DNA of 64,000 nt from Erysipelotrichaceae bacterium (GCA_017550145.1 JAFZQG010000004.1:62001-126000); one strand, 5' to 3'. Numbered from the stretch's first letter, positions 8,635-17,186 are shown. Made by a program: numbers and translations. Notes: generated from the letters alone by a model not told the origin.

Positions 8635-9947
8635 TATTTATCTTTTTTATTAGTCAAATAAACTACCGCTTCCACTAATGGCGTATGCGGAAACATATCA
8701 TATCCCTTAATTGTTTCGATCTTGTAGCGGTTTTTTAATATACCCAGATCTTTACCTAAGGTTGAAGGATTGCATGAAACATAGATCACTTCCTTTACTG
8801 AAGTTTTCAGTAAAGTTGTGAGCAGTTCATCATCTAATCCCGTACGCGGTGGATCTACGATCAGCACATCGATCTTCTGTTTCTTAACGAGTCTTCTGAT
8901 TGCCTTTGATGCGTCATCACAGATGAACTCCAGATTGTCAAAACCGTTCAGCTTCGCGTTCTCTCTGGCATCTTCGATAGCTCTGTCTATTACTTCGATA
9001 CCGATCAGTTTATCTGCACGATCATGAAGATACATGGATATCGCTCCGATACCGCAATATGCTTCAACGATCAGTTTCTTTCTATCTTTGATCAACGAAG
9101 AAACATCGGAATATATTCTTTCCGCCTGATCATGATTAAGCTGGAAGAAAGCCTGAGGTGAAAGACACAGTTTATAGTCTCCGGTCTTCATCGTGATCTT
9201 CTTTTTACCGGATAATAATCTCAGTTTCTCCGGCATCAGCTGAACCGGATTCTTATGTATATTAATGCCCTGACAGATACTGCATAATCCTTTGATCTGT
9301 TTGAGATCACTGATTATCTCTTTACCGATCTCATCCTTACCGGTAATCAGTACAGCCTGATACTCGTTCTCAAAACCTCTTACGACTATCTGCCTGATGC
9401 CTGTTTTTTCTTTATGGATATAAACCGGATATTTATGTTTATTCAGTATTCCAAGTATCTCTTTTCTGATCTCTTCGACTCTTTCATCATGGATCAGACA
9501 GTTATCGATAATTGCCGGATGATTTGAACCCTGTTTGTATAAAGCGTTGCAAAGTCTGCCGTCATGCATGACTACCGGCAGATTACATTTATTTCTGTAT
9601 TTATACAGTTTCGGACTTTCAACGATATCATCAACAGGATCCTTATAATCCGCATACTTGAATAAGGCTCCTTCCAGTAACTGTTTCTTGATCCTTAACT
9701 GTTCCTCATACTCTAAGGTCATCAGGGTACAGCCTCCGCATTTACGGAAATGCGGACACACAGGCTTAATGCGGTAAGGACTCTTCTTTAATACCCTGCT
9801 TAGTTTTCCTTCATAGTGACGGCCGCAGTCAGTCAGTTCACATTCCACGATTTCATCAGGAAAACAGCCTTCCACAAAAACCGGTTTCCGTTTATAGAAG
9901 CCTATGCCTTCACCATTGATTCCTGCTTTCTTTATCTCCAGTTTCAT
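8634..9947 (-). CDS. rlmD: RlmD/TrmA-type 23S rRNA (uracil-C5)-methyltransferase
   Basis: The enzyme transfers a methyl group from SAM to C5 of a uridine in RNA. The first 60 residues form a TRAM-type RNA-binding domain. Next comes the [4Fe-4S] cysteine cluster CPHFRKCGGCTL near residue 67-78, then the Rossmann fold (VEAYCGIGAISMYL) and the catalytic block with DPPRTGLD and YVSCNPSTLGKDL. The start at 9947 is chosen because a TRAM domain begins MKLEIKKAG. The longer frame to 9968 would overlap the promoter. A TATAAT (9958-9963) ends ten bases upstream and there is no Shine-Dalgarno sequence. The exact uridine (1939 or 747) cannot be told from this sequence. Confidence 0.88.
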   Translation of the reverse strand: MKLEIKKAGINGEGIGFYKRKPVFVEGCFPDEIVECELTDCGRHYEGKLSRVLKKSPYRIKPVCPHFRKCGGCTLMTLEYEEQLRIKKQLLEGALFKYADYKDPVDDIVESPKLYKYRNKCNLPVVMHDGRLCNALYKQGSNHPAIIDNCLIHDERVEEIRKEILGILNKHKYPVYIHKEKTGIRQIVVRGFENEYQAVLITGKDEIGKEIISDLKQIKGLCSICQGINIHKNPVQLMPEKLRLLSGKKKITMKTGDYKLCLSPQAFFQLNHDQAERIYSDVSSLIKDRKKLIVEAYCGIGAISMYLHDRADKLIGIEVIDRAIEDARENAKLNGFDNLEFICDDASKAIRRLVKKQKIDVLIVDPPRTGLDDELLTTLLKTSVKEVIYVSCNPSTLGKDLGILKNRYKIETIKGYDMFPHTPLVEAVVYLTNKKDK

Positions 9948-9963
9948 AGCTAATTTGATTATA

Positions 9964-9991
9964 AACAAAAATAGGTATTTCTACCTATTTC
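9964..9991 (-). terminator. Intrinsic terminator of the membrane protein gene
   Basis: On the minus strand the stem AAATAGGTA/TACCTATTT has a GAAA loop and is followed by a T-rich run. It ends the upstream 10.0-10.7 kb gene and lies immediately before the -10 box of the rlmD-type gene. Confidence 0.8.
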
Positions 9992-10016
9992 TGTCTTCAG
10001 TAATTTGTTTGATTAA

Positions 10017-10739
10017 CTACTCGGTTGTGACAGTAGTGATACCGTCTCTTGAAGCACAGGTCTTGCATAATCTGACACGGTTAGCCGCAATAGCCTGTTC
10101 AACCGTACCATAGGTCAGAGTTTCTGACTGGTTGAGGTGTGAGCAGTCGTCATGAGTATGATAGACCTTACCGAATGTTGTCCAGTAAACTGTTGTTCCA
10201 CCGAGTGTATCAACAGCCGCAGCCTTCTGCTCTGCAGATACAGGGTTGAAGTCATAAGATGCAACGCCGCCGATCAGTAAGCAGATAACTGCCGCAACGG
10301 TAGCGATGGTCTTGGTTTTCTTGTCCGCATCCTTATTGGTAAGAACCAGGATGATAAACGGGAAGAAACAGATCGCACAGGCGATAACACCCATGTTGTT
10401 CCATAACCAGAATTTAACTTCGTTCTCTTCGGAAACCGGATCAATGTGATTAGCTTTCTTCCAGAGCTGTGCACCGACGATTACGGCGATCAGGTCTAAT
10501 ACCAGGAAGCCGATCAGCTGAGCCATCTGCGGAATGAAGCGCAGGTCAAGTTTTCCTAAGAAGACCATCAGTGCGCAGACTTCCAGAGCCAGAGCTACGA
10601 CCCATAAGACAACGGCACCGACTCTTAAACCAGAAGCATTACCTACTTCTTTGGCTTCTTTACGGACCTGAGTCTTGGTTTTGACTTCTTTAGCGTCATC
10701 GGAAGCAGCTACATATTTTTTTGCTTTCTTTTCTGCCAT
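10017..10739 (-). CDS. Membrane protein with a Cys/His-rich C-terminal domain
   Basis: The 240-residue protein has a charged lysine-rich N-terminal tail (about 40 residues), then three or four membrane segments between residues 40 and 160. A C-terminal soluble domain reads VYWTTFGKVYHTHDDC and, 30 residues later, RLCKTCASR. The GK-x-YH...C and C-x2-C spacing resembles the small zinc-binding modules related to the Ada metal-binding fold that occur beside nucleases or at the ends of membrane proteins. No enzyme motif is visible. Function is unknown; metal binding is inferred from the Cys and His residues. The start has a strong TTGGAGGGG site. It is a single-gene transcript ending in a hairpin terminator. 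Confidence 0.6.
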   Translation of the reverse strand: MAEKKAKKYVAASDDAKEVKTKTQVRKEAKEVGNASGLRVGAVVLWVVALALEVCALMVFLGKLDLRFIPQMAQLIGFLVLDLIAVIVGAQLWKKANHIDPVSEENEVKFWLWNNMGVIACAICFFPFIILVLTNKDADKKTKTIATVAAVICLLIGGVASYDFNPVSAEQKAAAVDTLGGTTVYWTTFGKVYHTHDDCSHLNQSETLTYGTVEQAIAANRVRLCKTCASRDGITTVTTE

Positions 10740-10801
10740 ATTATTTTCCCCTCCAAATATATACTAATTATAGCGCTTATTATAATTAAAATCTGTTTTA
10801 T

Positions 10802-11344
10802 CTAGGCTTCTTCACTGTGATTGAATAAGCGGTAGATCATTAATGCCACATCATGGGCACTTTCTCTTTTGCCATCCTCTTCCCATTTCAGGAAAGAATT
10901 CAGTAAGGCACCCGCATAGGCATAGAGTTCATAGATGTGGATCTTCTTCTGCGGGAAGATATTCTTCATCACATATTCATTGACCGCATCGATCAGCACA
11001 CCATACATGCCGTTGCGGTTTAAGATCAGGAAGTATCTTGCGTAGCGGTCAAAGTAATTTAATGAAAATTCGATATGATCAAGTTTCATAAAAACCGTCG
11101 GATCATTCTGTTCACCGCCTTCTATCATATAACCCGTAACGATGATATTCAGATAGTCACATAAGGCATCATAAAGATTTTCATAATAACGGTAGAAAGT
11201 ATTCCGCGATACTTTGGCGTTCTTTATGACATCAGATACCTTTATCTTCAGATAATCCTTTTTCTCCAGTTCATCCAAAATCGCATCACCGATTGCGGTG
11301 CGGGTCTGGATGGTTCTGCTGTTTAAATCGGTCTTGATTTTCAT
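10802..11344 (-). CDS. TetR/AcrR family transcriptional regulator
   Basis: The 180-residue protein carries an N-terminal helix-turn-helix: TAIGDAILDELEKKDYLKIKVSDVIKNAKVSRNTFYRYYENLYDAL. The NTFYRYYENLYDAL recognition helix and linker are typical of TetR regulators. The C-terminal ligand domain resembles the DUF1232-like or TetR_C types only loosely. Its target may be the neighbouring genes. It lies divergent to the degV-type gene. No ribosome binding site precedes the start; GATTCT ends eight bases upstream, so this message may also be leaderless. Confidence 0.85.
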   Translation of the reverse strand: MKIKTDLNSRTIQTRTAIGDAILDELEKKDYLKIKVSDVIKNAKVSRNTFYRYYENLYDALCDYLNIIVTGYMIEGGEQNDPTVFMKLDHIEFSLNYFDRYARYFLILNRNGMYGVLIDAVNEYVMKNIFPQKKIHIYELYAYAGALLNSFLKWEEDGKRESAHDVALMIYRLFNHSEEA

Positions 11345-11424
11345 AATGGTACAGAATCACTGTTTTTGTCTCAAATGTGACAGATACCGCAGTTTTGTTC
11401 ATTTTAACATGCCCCAAAACCCAT

Positions 11425-11430
11425 TACAAT
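11425..11430 (+). promoter_or_regulatory. -10 box of the DegV gene
   Basis: TACAAT with a possible -35 TTAACA (11404-11409, spacing 15) lies upstream of the AAGGAGG ribosome binding site at 11442-11448. Confidence 0.4.
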
Positions 11431-11457
11431 CTAACTGGAATAAGGAGGTTTTTTCTT

Positions 11458-12285
11458 ATGGTCAGAATTGTTGCCGACTCATCATGTGATCTCTTTACTG
11501 TTGATCATGAAGATTTCAGAACCGTACCTTTAACGATCTATACTGATGAAAGAAGTTTTCTTGATGATGAAAACCTGAACGTCACAGAGATGCTGGACTA
11601 TCTGGAAAAATACAAAAACAGATCCTATACATCCTGTCCGAGTATTGATGCCTGGTCTGAAGCTTTTGATGGTGCAAAAGAAATAATCGTCTTAACCGTA
11701 ACCTCTGCCTTATCAGGCTCATATAACAGTGCCTTGATCGCCAAGCAGATGTATCAGGAAAAGAATCCTGATGTCAGAATAGAAGTTATCGACTCCTTAT
11801 CGACCGGAGCCGAAGAAGTACTGGCTTTGAACAAAATGGTCTCACTAATCAAAGAAAGATTATCTTTTGAAGAGATCATAGAAACAATGCGTGAATACAT
11901 CAGGAAGAGTCGTCTTTTCTTCTCGTTCTTCTCAATTCATAATCTTGCCCAGAACGGCAGAGTAAACAAAACTGTCGCAGCCGCTCTGAACGTCTTGAAT
12001 ATCTCCATCATCGGTACTGCTACCGAATACGGAAAGATTTCCGTTACCTCCAAAGCCAGAGGCGAAAAGAAGAGTCTCCAGATCCTTGTGGAAGAAATGA
12101 AGAAAGCCGGATACAGCGGAGGCAAGGCCATCATTACTCATACTGAAAACGAAACAGCAGCAAACAGTCTTAAAGAATTGGTCTTAAAAGATTATCCTGA
12201 AGCCGATATAAAAATCGTTCCAACCAGAGGCTTATGCAGCTACTATATGGAACGAAAAGGTGTAGTAATAAGCTGTGAAATTTAA
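11458..12285 (+). CDS. DegV family fatty-acid-binding protein
   Basis: DegV/FakB-type proteins bind a fatty acid; the FakB members present it to the kinase FakA. The 275-residue protein starts MVRIVADSSCDL and has the family blocks VPLTIYTDERSFLD, TSCPSIDAWSEAF, LSGSYNSALIAKQM and VIDSLSTGAEE. The TSCPS and SGSYNS serines contact the lipid carboxylate in known structures. The frame stays open upstream to 11377, but the AAGGAGG at 11442-11448 and the family N-terminus fix the start at 11458. No fakA lies in this window, so the partner must be elsewhere if it exists. Confidence 0.92.
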   Translation: MVRIVADSSCDLFTVDHEDFRTVPLTIYTDERSFLDDENLNVTEMLDYLEKYKNRSYTSCPSIDAWSEAFDGAKEIIVLTVTSALSGSYNSALIAKQMYQEKNPDVRIEVIDSLSTGAEEVLALNKMVSLIKERLSFEEIIETMREYIRKSRLFFSFFSIHNLAQNGRVNKTVAAALNVLNISIIGTATEYGKISVTSKARGEKKSLQILVEEMKKAGYSGGKAIITHTENETAANSLKELVLKDYPEADIKIVPTRGLCSYYMERKGVVISCEI

Positions 12286-12311
12286 AATCGGAATCAAATC
12301 CGATTTTTTTG
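12285..12311. terminator. Terminator between convergent genes
   Basis: The stem AAATCGGA/TCCGATTT (12285-12292 with 12299-12306, loop ATCAAA) is followed by a T run on the plus strand. It overlaps the ends of the degV-type and HAD genes. Confidence 0.85.
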
Positions 12312-12950
12312 TTAATACAATTTCTTGAGATCAGACAAGGTCTCGATTTTCTGAACATCATACCGACATTGTCTGAAACCTCTTTTCCAGATCCACACGG
12401 CTTTCATGCCGGCTCTTAATGCCCCGAAGACATCATTACTGAAGACGTCTCCGACATAGACACATTCATCAACATTCAGATTCAGTCTTTCAGCAGCACA
12501 TCTGAAGATCAGAGGATCAGGTTTAAGTACACCGACTTCCTGGGAGGTGAGGATCATATCGAAATATTGAGCTATTCCGACATTATTTATTTTGTTATGT
12601 TGAGTCGATGTATAACCGTTTGTGATGACTCCAAGTTTATACTTCTTCTTCAGATATTCAAGGGTATCGACCGTATCATCAAACGGAACACTGTATTGGC
12701 CGATCAGTTCTTCCCATTTCTCTTTCAGAATAAAATCAAACTGAACATTATATCTGTTCTGGATCTGGGTCTGAACATAGTTTTTATCACAATTTCCGTA
12801 CTGTTCGGTGACCAAGGTATCCTGAACTGCCGATTCCAGCAGCAGTTCATCAGAAAAATACGGCTTTAATAAATCATGATACAGATTATAAGCCGCATAT
12901 TCTCTGTTACCTAAGGTGTCATCAAAATCAAACAGAATTGCTTTTACCAT
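12312..12950 (-). CDS. HAD-superfamily hydrolase (subfamily IA), last gene of the island operon
   Basis: The 212-residue protein has the HAD motifs: nucleophile DFDDT (residues 8-12), GVITNGYTSTQ (motif II, near 108), a lysine in GVLKPDP (motif III), and VYVGDVFSNDV (motif IV). A helical cap separates motifs I and II. Such proteins dephosphorylate small sugar or nucleotide phosphates, and the precise substrate is not visible. It begins two bases after the Eda-type gene, so it is probably the last cistron of the 19-12 kb operon. In that setting it could remove a toxic sugar phosphate. Confidence 0.85.
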   Translation of the reverse strand: MVKAILFDFDDTLGNREYAAYNLYHDLLKPYFSDELLLESAVQDTLVTEQYGNCDKNYVQTQIQNRYNVQFDFILKEKWEELIGQYSVPFDDTVDTLEYLKKKYKLGVITNGYTSTQHNKINNVGIAQYFDMILTSQEVGVLKPDPLIFRCAAERLNLNVDECVYVGDVFSNDVFGALRAGMKAVWIWKRGFRQCRYDVQKIETLSDLKKLY

Positions 12951-12951
12951 T

Positions 12952-13587
12952 TTATTGTGTAGATCTGATTAAACGAACCAGCTCAGCAGCCTGCTTTGCT
13001 GATTCTTTTATTTCTTCAAACTGTCTCTTATCAATCATGTCGGTTTTTGCGATCCAGGAACCGCCAACACAAAGAATAAAATCTTTCTTCAGGTATTCTT
13101 TAGCTGTTTCGATATTTATTCCTCCGGTTGGCATAAATTCAACATCTCTGTATGGAGCGTGGAAAGCTTCCAGCATCTTTATGCCGCCAGAGGCTTCAGC
13201 CGGAAAGAATTTCACGATCTTATATCCAAGATCCATAGCTGTTTCTATTTCGCTTGGCGTACAGATACCCGGAATATATGGATATCCTTTTTCCTTGCAA
13301 TATGCGGCTACTTTGGGATTTAAGCCAGGTGCCACTATCATTGAAGCTCCGGCTTCCATCGCCTCATCAGCCTGCGCTGTACTTAACACCGTTCCGGCCA
13401 GAATAAACATATCGGGACAATTATCCTTAATGTTTCTGATGGCCTGTTTTGCTGCAGCTGTTCTGAAGGTTACTTCAATACATGAAAGACCGCCTGTATA
13501 AACAGCTTCAGCTAATGGTTTCGCGTTATCCGCATCATTGATACTTACAACCGGAATGATTCCGGTTTCTTTAAGACGTTCGAACAT
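12952..13587 (-). CDS. eda: KDPG/KHG aldolase (Eda type)
   Basis: Class I aldolase of 211 residues, cleaving 2-keto-3-deoxy-6-phosphogluconate to pyruvate and glyceraldehyde-3-phosphate (and/or 4-hydroxy-2-oxoglutarate to glyoxylate and pyruvate). Visible motifs are GIIPVV, the base-containing GGLSCIEVTFRT (Glu near 38), AGTVLS, the Schiff-base lysine in KIVKFFPAE (near 127) and PTGGI. It overlaps the KDGP aldolase gene by one base and so is co-transcribed. The presence of two aldolases in one operon suggests two products or two stereoisomers. No KDG kinase is in the window. Confidence 0.93.
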   Translation of the reverse strand: MFERLKETGIIPVVSINDADNAKPLAEAVYTGGLSCIEVTFRTAAAKQAIRNIKDNCPDMFILAGTVLSTAQADEAMEAGASMIVAPGLNPKVAAYCKEKGYPYIPGICTPSEIETAMDLGYKIVKFFPAEASGGIKMLEAFHAPYRDVEFMPTGGINIETAKEYLKKDFILCVGGSWIAKTDMIDKRQFEEIKESAKQAAELVRLIRSTQ

Positions 13588-14315
13588 TATACAAGTTTCT
13601 TAATAATTGCTAACAGGGTTTTTACATCTTCCGGTCTGGTGTTTCCGGTTTCTTTATCAATAATAGAAGAATAAACGTGTGGAATGAATCTCTTGACTCC
13701 GGCATCAACGATAATCTGAACGATTTCTTCGAAGTTATTCAGATCAATACCACCGGTCGGTTCCAGCATCAGGTCATTCTCGGCACATGCCTTGGCAACA
13801 GCCTTCAGTTCTTCTTTGCAGGCAAGACCATGCATCGGGAAGAATTTGATAGAAGAACCGCTCATATCTTTGATCATGGCGATTGCTGTTTCAACATCAA
13901 CAACAGCCGGATTCTTGCAGTCCTTGCTTAACGGTCCGGTTGAAATAATAACCTTGCCAGGTTCGCCGCTTGGTGAAACCAGACAGTTTACGATTGCCTC
14001 GTCGTTTCCGACATTGGCTCTGGTATAAGAAACAGCCGTGAATACCTGGTTATAATGATTGGCTTTGATTTCTTTGGCAATATCACCGACAGCTTTCCAC
14101 TGTGCAGGGTTACCGCCACCGAGACCTACGGAAAGATTGCCATCCAGCAATTCGTTATACTTGCGCATATCTTCAACCGCTTCTTCAACATTCGGATAGT
14201 TTGCGGAAAGAACTCCGACCAGTACGTGTTTTTCGCCGGCTTCATAGATTTCTTTAGCGTTATCTAAGGAACCGCCCAGCACATTCAGCATTACTCGATC
14301 TTTATAGAAATTCAT
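13587..14315 (-). CDS. dgaF: KDGP aldolase, DgaF family
   Basis: The 242-residue protein fits the DgaF/DUF1341 family, which cleaves 2-keto-3-deoxygluconate-6-phosphate made by DgaE into pyruvate and glyceraldehyde-3-phosphate in Salmonella D-glucosaminate catabolism. The probable Schiff-base lysine is in GSSIKFFPMHGLACKEE (near residue 158), with PTGGIDLNNFEE and IPHVYSSIIDKETG as further barrel strands. It follows the lyase gene directly, and its stop overlaps the start of the second aldolase. The class is well supported by sequence and by gene order. Confidence 0.9.
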   Translation of the reverse strand: MNFYKDRVMLNVLGGSLDNAKEIYEAGEKHVLVGVLSANYPNVEEAVEDMRKYNELLDGNLSVGLGGGNPAQWKAVGDIAKEIKANHYNQVFTAVSYTRANVGNDEAIVNCLVSPSGEPGKVIISTGPLSKDCKNPAVVDVETAIAMIKDMSGSSIKFFPMHGLACKEELKAVAKACAENDLMLEPTGGIDLNNFEEIVQIIVDAGVKRFIPHVYSSIIDKETGNTRPEDVKTLLAIIKKLV

Positions 14316-15425
14316 TTAAGCTCCTTTCATTACCGCTTTTAATTTTTCAATAATTAATTCGGTATCACCGCTTACAAGCGGTCTTACATCAAACATGATA
14401 ACACCCAAATTCAGCTGATTAGGACGACAGTGAATGGAAGGATTGCCTTCTTTCAGTTTGTCACTGATCTCTGTAGCGCTCATTCCGCATTCCTTGTCGA
14501 AAGTAACTTTTGATCTATAGATCTTTCTGCCTGCTTCATCCTGCAATAAAGAAGCGTGGCAGTAAGGGATCTTGTTGATCTCTTCATTCAGATAATTAAC
14601 TGTCTTTAAATGTTCTTCGGCTTGCGCATCATGATCGATATTGTCATAGCGGTCCATGGCAGCGATTAAACCCATGATCTGTTCCTTACCGACTTTCATG
14701 GCTCTGCCGATACCGGCATACTGTTTCTTACAGTAAGCGATATATTCTTTCTTACCGGTAATAAAACCGGAAGTTGTTGCTTCAAGAGCCTTGGCTCCGC
14801 TGTAGATAACCAGATCAGCACCTAAGGCAATATACTTACGCATATCTTCTTCAGCAGCTGCATCAATAACCAGAGGCAGGTTGTGATTATGTGCGATCTC
14901 GATCATCTTCTCCAGAGCGACCATGCCCTTCTGGACACAGTGATGTGATTTGCAATAAAACAATGCGACAGTCTTTTCGTTTATTGCTTCTTCTATTTCT
15001 TCCGGATAAACCAGATTGGCATTACCGACTTCTACAGGTACGGCACCGCCCAGTCTCATAATCGTAGTAATAGGTGCTCCATATTCAACGGAATGACCCT
15101 TCTGCAGGACTACTTCGTTCTTCAATCCTGTTGAATCAGGCAGACGGGTAATGATCGATCTTTCTCCTTTGGAGATAAGACCGGCCATTGAAATCGCAAT
15201 TCCGGCTGAAGCACTGCAGGTTACACAGGAGTCTTCTGCTCCGGTATGAGTCGAAATCAGTTCTCCGGCTTTGTCGATCAGATCGGCGATAACGACATAA
15301 TTCTGTCCGCCTTCAACAGCTGCTTTGGCAACTTCATCTGACAAAGTCGAGACACCGAGATAAGTCATTCTGCCGCTTGCGTTAACAACTCTCTGTAATC
15401 CGATTTTTTCGTATATAGTTTCCAT
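14316..15425 (-). CDS. dgaE: DgaE-family PLP-dependent ammonia lyase (SelA-like fold)
   Basis: DgaE deaminates D-glucosaminate-6-phosphate to the keto-deoxy sugar acid. The 369-residue protein has the SelA-like features of the family: VVNASGRMTYLGVSTLS at the start, SCVTCSASAGIAISMAGL, LVIDAAAEEDM, and a probable PLP lysine in VIYSGAKALEATTSGFITGKKEY. The frame is open to 15467, but that longer start lies inside a perfect 13-bp hairpin. METIYEKIGLQ at 15425, with AGG seven bases upstream, is the likely start. The gene is first of the catabolic half of the operon, and the 3' neighbours are the two aldolases. Confidence 0.88.
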   Translation of the reverse strand: METIYEKIGLQRVVNASGRMTYLGVSTLSDEVAKAAVEGGQNYVVIADLIDKAGELISTHTGAEDSCVTCSASAGIAISMAGLISKGERSIITRLPDSTGLKNEVVLQKGHSVEYGAPITTIMRLGGAVPVEVGNANLVYPEEIEEAINEKTVALFYCKSHHCVQKGMVALEKMIEIAHNHNLPLVIDAAAEEDMRKYIALGADLVIYSGAKALEATTSGFITGKKEYIAYCKKQYAGIGRAMKVGKEQIMGLIAAMDRYDNIDHDAQAEEHLKTVNYLNEEINKIPYCHASLLQDEAGRKIYRSKVTFDKECGMSATEISDKLKEGNPSIHCRPNQLNLGVIMFDVRPLVSGDTELIIEKLKAVMKGA

Positions 15426-15441
15426 ATTTTTAACCTGATAA

Positions 15442-15471
15442 AAGATTGGAGACATCGCTGTCTCCAATCTT
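15442..15471 (-). terminator. Intra-operonic hairpin with a GCGA loop
   Basis: A perfect 13-bp stem (15442-15454 with 15459-15471) carries a GCGA loop on the minus strand and is followed by CTTTTATC. It lies between the transporter-like gene for DUF4310 and the lyase gene. It may act as a partial terminator or as an RNA-stability element that sets different levels for the two halves of the operon. Confidence 0.7.
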
Positions 15472-15477
15472 TATTTT

Positions 15478-16104
15478 CTAGAAGAATGCACCGATGATCA
15501 TTGCGCCTAAGATAGCACCGCCGATGATTGGCTTGTCTAACTTATGCATAATAACTGAACCGATGATTGCGCCTATACCACAAGGGATAGAATAGCTGAT
15601 TGCAGACATGATTGTTAATGGTCCTAAGTAACGACCGGCAGCATTACCAACACCCATCATGATGTCAGTACCAGAAGCAGACATGCCTTCAGGCATTGCT
15701 TTTCTTACGCCGATGATAACAGTACCGATAACTAAGCCGATAATTGCACCAGCAACGAGGGAAACGATGAAGTTTCCGGTGATCCAGGTTAAACCGAGGG
15801 ACTGACATAAAGCAACCATACCTGTACCAACACCGGTCTGCATAGAGCCACCGATATCAAGGATACCTACCAGCGGTCCTTCAAGAACTCTGGCAATCAG
15901 GAAGCCTGCAGCGTAGCCGACAGGAGTAGTCCATTCGCCTTCAGTCTTACCAACGAGCAGCATTGCAGTCTGTGAAGCATCGTTGAACAGACCGAAACCG
16001 TCATTCAAGAACATGCAGCCTCCGGCAAAAACGGCAGCGCCTAACATAGCAGTTAAGAGAGGGAAAGAATTTTCTTTCATCAGTAAATCATGTAATTTTT
16101 TCAT
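15478..16104 (-). CDS. DUF4310 family membrane protein
   Basis: The 208-residue protein is strongly hydrophobic with about six membrane segments and repeated glycine-rich helices (GFLIARVLEGPLVGILDIGGSMQTGVGTG, SGTDIMMGVGNAAGRYLGPL). The composition and gene order identify the DUF4310 family, always found beside DUF4311, DUF4312 and SFCGS genes in my memory of such clusters. It lacks a nucleotide-binding or ABC-type motif. I infer a permease half of an uncharacterised transporter for the acid broken down by the downstream enzymes. The start is supported by AGGAGGAATAAAAC upstream. Confidence 0.8.
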   Translation of the reverse strand: MKKLHDLLMKENSFPLLTAMLGAAVFAGGCMFLNDGFGLFNDASQTAMLLVGKTEGEWTTPVGYAAGFLIARVLEGPLVGILDIGGSMQTGVGTGMVALCQSLGLTWITGNFIVSLVAGAIIGLVIGTVIIGVRKAMPEGMSASGTDIMMGVGNAAGRYLGPLTIMSAISYSIPCGIGAIIGSVIMHKLDKPIIGGAILGAMIIGAFF

Positions 16105-16116
16105 GTTTTATTCCTC

Positions 16117-16851
16117 CTACAGTCCAAATCCAGCCAGAACGCCTAAAGCCTTAGCCCAGAATCCACGAGCCTGACCGATGACGATCAGCAGTACAGCGAT
16201 AACAGCGATCATGATCTTAACCATCTTTGTAAAGCCGTTATCTTCGATTGACTTACCACAGATAATACCAAGAACAAGACCCGGAACGGCATTGCCCATG
16301 ATCAGCTGTGTTAAACCGCCTAATACAGTACCCCAGATACCAGTGATCTTACCGGCATCCAATGCACCTAACCAGAACAGAATAGGCATTACAAGGTTAA
16401 CCATGTTGTTAGCAGCAGGTGTTAAGACACCGGCAGCAATTGTTGATAACTTTTCAGGAACGGCAGAAGCCAGTAATGTTAATGAGCTATATACTACAGC
16501 ACCGACTACGGAACCAACCAGCAGCATCTTTGCTGGATCATATAATGTTTCTTCGACCTTCTTGTTCTTCAACAGTAATAAACCGGCAGCCCAGTTTGGA
16601 ATGATTCTGTGCGCAACATCCTGCGTAACACCACCACATCCGACAACGGAAGCAGCTGATGAGAAATAGAATCCCAATCCAAATGAGAAGTGAGCAACAG
16701 GATCCCCTTTACAAGCATTCAGTTCACCTAAGGTTCTGAAAGCACCCATTGCCTGAATCTCAGGAGCATGGAACATTCTGGCAGCACCTGCAGAAACTGC
16801 AGCACCGGCTAATGCACCAATTACCAGAGACTTCAAAAGAATTGTAAGCAT
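16117..16851 (-). CDS. DUF4311 family membrane protein
   Basis: This 244-residue polytopic protein has about seven hydrophobic segments and conserved-looking loops (GAARMFHAPEIQAMGAFRTLGELNACKGDPVAHFSFGLGFYFSS, CGGVTQDVAHRIIPNWAAGLLLLKNKKVEE). It is the second membrane partner of the DUF4310 gene, from which it is separated by 12 bases. Polar residues in the first long loop (His, Glu, Asp, Lys) are candidates for substrate contacts. No catalytic motif is seen. A transport role is inferred from the operon only. Start with GGAGGAAAAT upstream. Confidence 0.8.
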   Translation of the reverse strand: MLTILLKSLVIGALAGAAVSAGAARMFHAPEIQAMGAFRTLGELNACKGDPVAHFSFGLGFYFSSAASVVGCGGVTQDVAHRIIPNWAAGLLLLKNKKVEETLYDPAKMLLVGSVVGAVVYSSLTLLASAVPEKLSTIAAGVLTPAANNMVNLVMPILFWLGALDAGKITGIWGTVLGGLTQLIMGNAVPGLVLGIICGKSIEDNGFTKMVKIMIAVIAVLLIVIGQARGFWAKALGVLAGFGL

Positions 16852-16896
16852 ATTTTCCTCCTTCTTTATTGATTAACTGCTGTATGCAGAAAAATC

Positions 16897-17184
16897 CTAT
16901 AGATATTTGATTTCCAGAATAATTCTTAATTTAACGCGGTAATCCTGGATTTCCCGCGGCATGAAGAATCCGAACAGTTTCTGAATCCTGGTTTTTTCCT
17001 CTTCTTCAAGAATGAAAACATCAGTCGCATGAACGTCGACCAGAACACCATCTCCTACAGCGGCATAAGATTCGTTCTTAATCTTACCGAAAGCTGCACC
17101 GATAGCTTCTTTTCTGTTCTTGCCGTAAGATTCGATCTCAACGGCCTTCTCCATTCGCTTGAGTGAAGACTTGTTCTCTGCCAT
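16897..17184 (-). CDS. DUF4312 family small soluble protein
   Basis: The 95-residue protein is acidic-basic mixed and has no membrane segment. Its central part (AAVGDGVLVDVHATDVFILEEEEKTRIQKLFGFFMPREIQDYRVKLRIILEIKYL) is predicted alpha/beta. It matches the DUF4312 family by position and size. A single histidine (near residue 51) is the only obvious candidate for phosphoryl transfer or catalysis. It is separated from the SFCGS gene by two bases. The role is unknown. By analogy with PTS systems it could be a soluble partner of the permease, which is an inference. Confidence 0.75.
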   Translation of the reverse strand: MAENKSSLKRMEKAVEIESYGKNRKEAIGAAFGKIKNESYAAVGDGVLVDVHATDVFILEEEEKTRIQKLFGFFMPREIQDYRVKLRIILEIKYL

Positions 17185-17186
17185 GA

